Source of the DNA: Acidovorax sp.
GTDB lineage: Bacteria > Pseudomonadota > Gammaproteobacteria > Burkholderiales > Burkholderiaceae_C
Length of the DNA stretch: 36,572 nucleotides
Assembly: GCF_022763525.1 (NCBI RefSeq)
Contig: NZ_JALEGG010000249.1
Coordinates: 1 to 36,572 of the forward strand
Direction of reading: 5' to 3'
The notes under the pieces were generated by a model that saw nothing but the letters and a program-made list of their open reading frames with translations, was not told the origin of the DNA and did not search any database. A program made the position numbers and the translations under genes. Below are positions 32,392 to 36,572 of the stretch, piece after piece (position 1 is the first letter of the stretch; every line of letters starts with the position of its first letter).

Positions 32392-33315
32392 CTACGCGAC
32401 GGCACCCTGTCCCTGCGCAAGTGCCTGCAACCGCGCGGCCATGAAGTCGCGCAGCGCACGCACCAGCGGCGTGATCTGGTGGCGGCTGGGCGCCACGAGG
32501 TACAGCGGTACCGCCTCGGTGGTCCAGTCCGGACACAGCGGCACAAGGCGGCCGGCGGCCAGGTCGTGCGCCACGTCGAAGTAGGACTTGTAGGCAATGC
32601 CCTTGCCCAGCACGGCCCAGCGGCGCACGGCATCGCCGTCGTTGGCCACGTTGCGGCTGCGCACGCGCACCTGCACCTCATCGCCTGCCGCGTCCCAGAA
32701 GCGCCAGCGGTCGTGCACGTCGCCACCGAGCATGAAGCACAGGCAGTCCCGCTCGGCCAGCGCGTGCGGCGAATCGGGCGCGCCGTGGGCTGCAAGGTAG
32801 GCCGGCGCGGCGCAAAGCACGCGGTGGTGGTCAAGCGCCAGCGGCAGTGCCACCAGGCCCGAGTCCTGCGGCTTGCCGTAGCGAAAGGCCGCATCCACCG
32901 GCTCGCTGTAGACATTGGCCACGCGGTCCGATAGCTGCAGGCGGAGGTCGACGCCCGGGTGCTCCGACTGGAACGCGTCGAGCCAGGGCAGCAACACGTT
33001 GCGCCCGAGGTCCGATGGGGCTGCCAGCTGCAGCATGCCCGTGAGCGCGCTGGCCCGCCCACCCTGCAGCTGGCCGCGCACCTGGTGCAGCGCGGCCAAC
33101 GCGGGGCGGCACTGCTCCAGGAAGAGTTCGCCCTCCTGCGTGAGGCGCAGGCTGCGGGTGGAGCGCGCGAACAGCGCCACGCCCAGCTCGGACTCCAGCC
33201 GCTTGAGCGCGGCGCTGGCGGCGGCGGGCGTGAGGCCGAGTGCTCGCGCGGTGGCCGAGAGGCTACCGCTGTCCACGGTGCGCACAAAGATGTCGAGGTC
33301 CTGCAGGCTTTTCAT
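32392..33315 (-). CDS. LysR-family transcriptional regulator
   Basis: A 307-residue LysR regulator. Its helix-turn-helix is at residues about 5-62 (DIFVRTVDSGSLSATARALG and LKRLESELGVALFARSTRSLRLT), and the effector domain includes LAAPSDLGRNVLLPWLDAF and VANDGDAVRRWAVLGKGIAYKS. It resembles LysR proteins placed next to quinone or aldehyde reductases. It is divergent from the zinc-type oxidoreductase and lies upstream of yqhD in the same direction, so it may control one or both. Confidence 0.92.
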   Translation of the reverse strand: MKSLQDLDIFVRTVDSGSLSATARALGLTPAAASAALKRLESELGVALFARSTRSLRLTQEGELFLEQCRPALAALHQVRGQLQGGRASALTGMLQLAAPSDLGRNVLLPWLDAFQSEHPGVDLRLQLSDRVANVYSEPVDAAFRYGKPQDSGLVALPLALDHHRVLCAAPAYLAAHGAPDSPHALAERDCLCFMLGGDVHDRWRFWDAAGDEVQVRVRSRNVANDGDAVRRWAVLGKGIAYKSYFDVAHDLAAGRLVPLCPDWTTEAVPLYLVAPSRHQITPLVRALRDFMAARLQALAQGQGAVA

Positions 33316-33341
33316 TGGCGGTCACGTCTGGTGGGCGGTTT

Positions 33342-33360
33342 ATTCAAATTTTCTTTGAAT
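33342..33360. promoter_or_regulatory. Palindromic LysR operator in the divergent gap
   Basis: ATTCAAA and TTTGAAT form exact 7-base arms around five bases, 19 bases in all. This fits the T-N11-A rule for LysR sites, and it lies between the LysR start and the divergent oxidoreductase gene. A related half-site ATTCAA follows at 33366. Confidence 0.7.
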
Positions 33361-33446
33361 ATGGATTCAATCAACACCCCATTTGCAAACAATCCAATTA
33401 AACCGACCATTGGCGCATTGTTTCAACCCATCCAGGACCCCGCACC

Positions 33447-34466
33447 ATGAAAGCCATCGGCTACACCCATCCCGGCGCTATCGACCACCCCGGCGCCCTC
33501 CTCGACATCACCCTGCCCGCCCCCGTGGCGACCGGGCGCGACCTGCTGATCGAGGTGCGGGCCGTCTCGGTGAACCCTGTGGACACCAAGGTGCGCAAGG
33601 GCACGGGCCCTGCCGAGGGGCAGCCCTACAAAGTGCTGGGCTGGGACGCCTGCGGCATCGTGCGTGCCGTCGGCCCGGACGTGACACTCTTCCAGCCCGG
33701 CGACCGCGTCTGGTACGCAGGCTCCATCGCCCGGCCCGGCACCAACAGCGAGTTGCACCTGGTGGACGAGCGCATCGTGGGCCATGCCCCCCGGTCGCTC
33801 GACGACGCTGAGGCTGCCGCGCTGCCGCTCACGGCCATCACCGCGTGGGAGCTGCTGTTCGACCGCTTGGGCGTGGTGCCCGGCAAGCAGCCCACGAACA
33901 AGACCTTGCTCATCATTGGCGCGAGCGGCGGCGTGGGCTCCATCCTCACGCAGCTGGCAGCGCGGCTGACCGGCCTCACGGTGATCGGCACCGCGTCGCG
34001 CCCCGAAACGCAGGCCTGGGTGCGCGAACTCGGCGCCCACCATGTCATCGACCACAGCCAGCCGCTCGCGCAGGAGCTGGCGCGCATCGGCCACCCGGTG
34101 GTCGACATCATCGCGAGCCTCACGCAGACCGATGCGCACTTCGCGCAGATCGTCGAGGCCATTGCGCCCCAGGGGCAGTTCGCGCTGATCGACGACCCCG
34201 TGTCGCTCGACGTGACGAAGTTCAAGCGCAAGTCGGTGTCGGTGCATTGGGAGCTGATGTTCACGCGCGCCTTGTTCGGCACGGCCGACATGATCGGCCA
34301 GCATCGCCTGCTCACCGAGGTGGCCCGGCTGGTGGATGCGGGGCTGATCCGCACGACGCTGGACCAGCGGTTCGGCACCATCAACGCCGAGAACCTGAAG
34401 CGCGCGCACGCGCTCATCGAGAGCGGCAAGGCGCGGGGCAAGCTGGTGCTGGAGGGGTGGAACTGA
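33447..34466 (+). CDS. Zinc-type alcohol dehydrogenase / quinone oxidoreductase family protein
   Basis: A 339-residue medium-chain dehydrogenase/reductase. The catalytic domain has VNPVDTKVRKG, VLGWDACGIVRAVGPDV and FQPGDRVWYAGS; the Rossmann part has LLIIGASGGVGSILTQLAARL. Zinc-binding cysteines of true alcohol dehydrogenases are absent, as in the quinone oxidoreductase branch (ZADH/adh_fam_1 type). It probably reduces quinones or enones with NADPH. It is divergent from the LysR gene and likely its target. Confidence 0.9.
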   Translation: MKAIGYTHPGAIDHPGALLDITLPAPVATGRDLLIEVRAVSVNPVDTKVRKGTGPAEGQPYKVLGWDACGIVRAVGPDVTLFQPGDRVWYAGSIARPGTNSELHLVDERIVGHAPRSLDDAEAAALPLTAITAWELLFDRLGVVPGKQPTNKTLLIIGASGGVGSILTQLAARLTGLTVIGTASRPETQAWVRELGAHHVIDHSQPLAQELARIGHPVVDIIASLTQTDAHFAQIVEAIAPQGQFALIDDPVSLDVTKFKRKSVSVHWELMFTRALFGTADMIGQHRLLTEVARLVDAGLIRTTLDQRFGTINAENLKRAHALIESGKARGKLVLEGWN

Positions 34467-34514
34467 CAGCAGCGGTCGGCAGCCATCCGGGCATTTGTAT
34501 CGGCCTGCAACATA

Positions 34515-34530
34515 CTGTGTTTAAAAACAG
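34515..34530. promoter_or_regulatory. LexA-type SOS box before the VOC gene
   Basis: CTGTGTTTAAAAACAG fits the CTGT-N8-ACAG rule of the E. coli-type LexA box used by beta- and gammaproteobacteria, inside a wider TACTGT...ACAGCA context. It overlaps the -35 region of a probable promoter whose -10 is TATAAC (34540-34545), 31 bases before the VOC start codon. Control by LexA is inferred from the match alone. Confidence 0.6.
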
Positions 34531-34575
34531 CATCTCCGGTATAACACGGGACTTCACCACACCAGGAGATTCCCC

Positions 34576-34989
34576 ATGCTGGACCACATGACTTTCCGCG
34601 TCACCGACATTGCCCGCGCCAAGGCGTTCTACAGCGCCGCCCTGGCCCCGCTGGGCTACAGCCTGTCCTTTGAAGGCAACTACGGCATGAACATTCTGGG
34701 ATTTGCCTACCCGGATGCGTCCGAGCCCGATGGCAAGAAAGCCGACGTGTGGTTCATCGACGGTCCTTCACCCTACGGCGGCCCACCAGCGACCACGGGT
34801 TGCCACCTGGCGTGGCGTGCGCAAGACCGGGCGCAGGTGGATGCCTTCTACCAAGCGGCGATCGCTGCCGGCGGCAAGGACAACGGCGCGCCGGGCCTCC
34901 GGCCCGACTACCACGCGAATTACTACGGCGCCTTTGTCATCGACCCCGAAGGCAACAACGTCGAAGCAGTGTGCCACCTGCCCGGCTGA
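34576..34989 (+). CDS. VOC family (glyoxalase/bleomycin resistance-type) protein
   Basis: A 137-residue vicinal oxygen chelate protein with two beta-alpha-beta-beta-beta units: MLDHMTFRVTDIARAKAFYSAALAPLGY begins the first, GCHLAWRAQDRAQVDAFY the second, ending AFVIDPEGNNVEAVCH. The histidine of the opening LDH and the glutamate of the final VEAV are the usual metal ligands. It may be a lyase, dioxygenase or binding protein; glyoxalase-type use is plausible beside the DJ-1 and YqhD genes. AGGAGA precedes the ATG. Upstream is a LexA-type box. Confidence 0.9.
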   Translation: MLDHMTFRVTDIARAKAFYSAALAPLGYSLSFEGNYGMNILGFAYPDASEPDGKKADVWFIDGPSPYGGPPATTGCHLAWRAQDRAQVDAFYQAAIAAGGKDNGAPGLRPDYHANYYGAFVIDPEGNNVEAVCHLPG

Positions 34990-35046
34990 AAACGCGGGGC
35001 GCGGCGGCGGGGCTGGCCGCAGCCGCCTCCGCTGCGCTTCATCCGA

Positions 35047-35113
35047 TTTTGCTATCTACTTGATAGCTTGCAGCGCTTGATACATCAGCGCTGGCGCCTA
35101 TTTTTCTTTCAAA
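35047..35113 (+). repeat. Dispersed palindromic repeat, copy 6 (intergenic)
   Basis: TTTTGCTATCTACTTGATAG, then CTTGCAGCGCTTGATA, CATCAGCGCTGGCGCC and TATTTTTCTTTCAAA. It lies in the 151-base gap between the convergent VOC and fumarylacetoacetate hydrolase genes. The rest of that gap is GC-rich with no clear signal. Confidence 0.8.
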
Positions 35114-35140
35114 CCGCTGCGGCGCCAGCGTACGCCAATC

Positions 35141-36151
35141 TTATGCAGCCGGCGCGGCGATGGTCTGGTCGATGGCGCCAAAGATGCTGGCGCCGTCCTT
35201 GCCCTTGACCTCGATGCGGATCGTGTCGCCGTACTTCATGAACTCGGTGGTGGGCTTGCCGTCCTGGATGGTCTCGATGCAGCGCTTCTCGGCAATGCAG
35301 CTGTAGCCCTTGGGCCATTCCATGCGGCCGTTCTGCTCCACACCCTTGTTGCTGACGGTGCCGCTGCCGATGATGGAACCGGCGCGCACGTTGCGCGTCT
35401 TGGCCACGTGGGCGATCAGCTGGCCGAAGTGGAAGGTCATCTCGGGCCCGGCGTCGCACATGCCGACCTTGCGCCCGTTCCAGGTGGATTGCACCGTGAG
35501 GTTCACACGGCCGTGGTCCCAGGCGTCGCCCAGCTCGTCCAGCGTCACGGCCACGGGGCCGAAGGCGGTGGCGGGCTTGCTCTGGAAGAAGCCGAAACCC
35601 TTGGCCAGTTCGGCGGGGATCAGGTTGCGCAGGCTCACGTCGTTGACGATCATCACCAACCGGATGCCGTCCAGCGCCTGGTCGGGCGTGGTGCCCATCT
35701 TCACATCGCCAGTCACCACGGCGATCTCGGCCTCGAAGTCGATGCCCATGGCCTCGCTGGGGACCACTACGTCGTCGCAGGGTCCGATGAAGTCATCGCT
35801 GCCGCCCTGGTACATCAGCGGGTCGGTATAGAAGCTCTCGGGCACCTCGGAGTTGCGCGCTTTTCGCACCAGTTCAACGTGGTTGATGTAAGCCGAGCCA
35901 TCGGCCCACTGGTAGGCGCGCGGCAGCGGGGCCATGCATTGGGCGGGATCGAAGGGGAACGCGTGGCGGGCGCGCCCGCTGTTGAGCTGGTCGTACAGGT
36001 CCTGCAGCTGGGGAGCAATGAAGCCCCAGTCGTCCAGCGCTTGCTGCATCTTGCTGGCAATGCCGGTCGCATAATGGGCTGTGCCCAGGTCACGGGAGAC
36101 GACAACCAGTTGGCCGTCGCGCGAGCCGTCTTTGTACGTAGCGAGTTTCAT
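35141..36151 (-). CDS. Fumarylacetoacetate hydrolase family protein
   Basis: A 336-residue FAH-fold hydrolase. The N-terminal domain includes RHAFPFDPAQCMAPLPRAYQWADGSAYINHVELVRKAR. The metal site is DFEAEIAVV (Glu140 and Glu142), followed by VNDVSLRNLIPAELAKGFGFFQSKP, and the C-terminal GTVSNKG and EFMKYGDTIRIEV are typical. Its length and motifs agree with the true fumarylacetoacetase-like subgroup of the last step of tyrosine/homogentisate breakdown. Related enzymes act on fumarylpyruvate, so the substrate stays open. It is divergent from an IclR regulator, as in many aromatic-acid gene sets. Confidence 0.9.
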   Translation of the reverse strand: MKLATYKDGSRDGQLVVVSRDLGTAHYATGIASKMQQALDDWGFIAPQLQDLYDQLNSGRARHAFPFDPAQCMAPLPRAYQWADGSAYINHVELVRKARNSEVPESFYTDPLMYQGGSDDFIGPCDDVVVPSEAMGIDFEAEIAVVTGDVKMGTTPDQALDGIRLVMIVNDVSLRNLIPAELAKGFGFFQSKPATAFGPVAVTLDELGDAWDHGRVNLTVQSTWNGRKVGMCDAGPEMTFHFGQLIAHVAKTRNVRAGSIIGSGTVSNKGVEQNGRMEWPKGYSCIAEKRCIETIQDGKPTTEFMKYGDTIRIEVKGKDGASIFGAIDQTIAAPAA

Positions 36152-36205
36152 GGTGGCAGGACCTTTGTCTCAGAGGTTGATGGGCACCCCTAGCGAAAAT
36201 TACGC

Positions 36206-36240
36206 TTGGGTAAATTGATTTAACTAAACAAAACGCCCAA
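36206..36240. promoter_or_regulatory. Probable IclR operator between the divergent genes
   Basis: The AT-rich 101-base gap holds the palindrome TAAATTGATTTA (36211-36222) and an outer inverted pair TTGGG (36206-36210) and CCCAA (36236-36240). This place is right for an IclR-type operator controlling both directions. The binding is inferred. Confidence 0.5.
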
Positions 36241-36252
36241 ATTTTAGTGCAC

Positions 36253-36572
36253 ATGGACAAAGAACGTGCAGGAATTCAATCGGTCGAGGTAGGTTTCGCC
36301 CTGCTGGAAGGCCTCACCCGCTCGCGCGGACCCCTGATGCTCAAGGATGTGGCGGCCTCGGCAGGCATGAGCGCGGCCAAGGCGCACCGCTATCTGGTGA
36401 GCTTTCAGCGCCTGGGCCTGGTGACGCAAGATCCCCGCACGGCCCGCTACGACCTGGGCCCGGCGGCCCTCAAGCTGGGCCTGGCCTCGCTCACCCGGCT
36501 GGACGGGGTGCGGATGGCGCGGGAGCGCATGCCTGCCCTGATGGAAACCATCGGCCATACGCTGGCATTGGC
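36253..36572 (+). CDS. IclR-family transcriptional regulator, N-terminal part
   Basis: The frame opens at ATG 36253 and runs without a stop to the window end, giving 106 residues. It begins MDKERAGIQSVEVGFALLEG, then LMLKDVAASAGMSAAKAHRYL is the winged helix-turn-helix, and GLVTQDPRTARYDLGPAALKLG is the wing and linker of IclR proteins. The effector domain is outside the window. It is divergent from the fumarylacetoacetate hydrolase gene and likely regulates it in response to an aromatic catabolite. A GTG two codons earlier is possible. Confidence 0.93.
   Translation, partial: MDKERAGIQSVEVGFALLEGLTRSRGPLMLKDVAASAGMSAAKAHRYLVSFQRLGLVTQDPRTARYDLGPAALKLGLASLTRLDGVRMARERMPALMETIGHTLAL

Noticed and set aside
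32268..33287. The yqhD frame stays open far upstream, which would give a 727-residue protein
   Set aside because: The extension is antisense to the LysR gene and Arg/Cys/Thr-rich; the ATG at 32267 gives the exact family length.
1..36572. CRISPR array, tRNA or rRNA genes, prophage or transposase genes
   Set aside because: No regularly spaced direct repeats, no cloverleaf sequence and no phage or transposase domain were seen on either strand.

Overview
The window is GC-rich chromosomal DNA of a betaproteobacterium, most likely a member of the Comamonadaceae (Acidovorax-like). This rests on base composition, on dense aryl-CoA, PHA and aldehyde metabolism genes, on many divergent regulator/target pairs, and on a short dispersed repeat that I associate from memory with this family. 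The placement is an inference; no rRNA or other taxonomic marker is present. I see about 33 protein genes, no tRNA or rRNA, no insertion sequence, no CRISPR array and no gene-free stretch over 300 bases.

Region 1 (1-5578, all plus) is the 3' part of a catabolic operon: the end of an aryl-CoA monooxygenase/reductase, a MarR regulator, an enoyl-CoA hydratase, an acyl-CoA dehydrogenase, an aryl-CoA ligase and a RidA-like deaminase. The set matches the aerobic CoA-dependent 2-aminobenzoate (anthranilate) pathway known from Azoarcus evansii. Region 2 (5705-12406) holds a DMT exporter divergent from an Lrp-type regulator, a degenerate 2H-phosphoesterase-like protein, arsenate reductase, 3-methyladenine glycosylase I, a lipoprotein aminopeptidase, a PHA-system protein, a nitroreductase and an HMG-CoA lyase-like enzyme, ending in a palindromic bidirectional terminator.

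Region 3 (12475-17666) has an acyl-CoA-binding protein divergent from a wax ester synthase/diacylglycerol acyltransferase, a secreted DUF922 protease-like protein, a LysR/tautomerase divergent pair and a TetR/DUF1348 divergent pair with two mirror-image operators. Region 4 (17731-25635) contains a tannase-family lipoprotein with a LuxR-type regulator upstream, three amidohydrolase/peptidase-type genes (DUF2817, M20D, ArgE-like) and an orphan Tat-exported solute-binding protein.

Region 5 (25767-36572) begins with a solitary molybdopterin oxidoreductase. Two Hsp20 genes follow, the first with a leader that can fold over its ribosome binding site. Then come genes suited to reactive-carbonyl defence: an alpha/beta hydrolase, a DJ-1/PfpI protein, a YqhD-like aldehyde reductase, a LysR regulator divergent from a zinc-type quinone oxidoreductase, and a VOC protein behind a LexA-type box. 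The window ends with a fumarylacetoacetate hydrolase divergent from an IclR regulator cut by the window edge.

The most unusual structure is a family of about 55-68 bp repeats present six times. Three copies lie between genes and three lie inside reading frames, where they are translated in frame.
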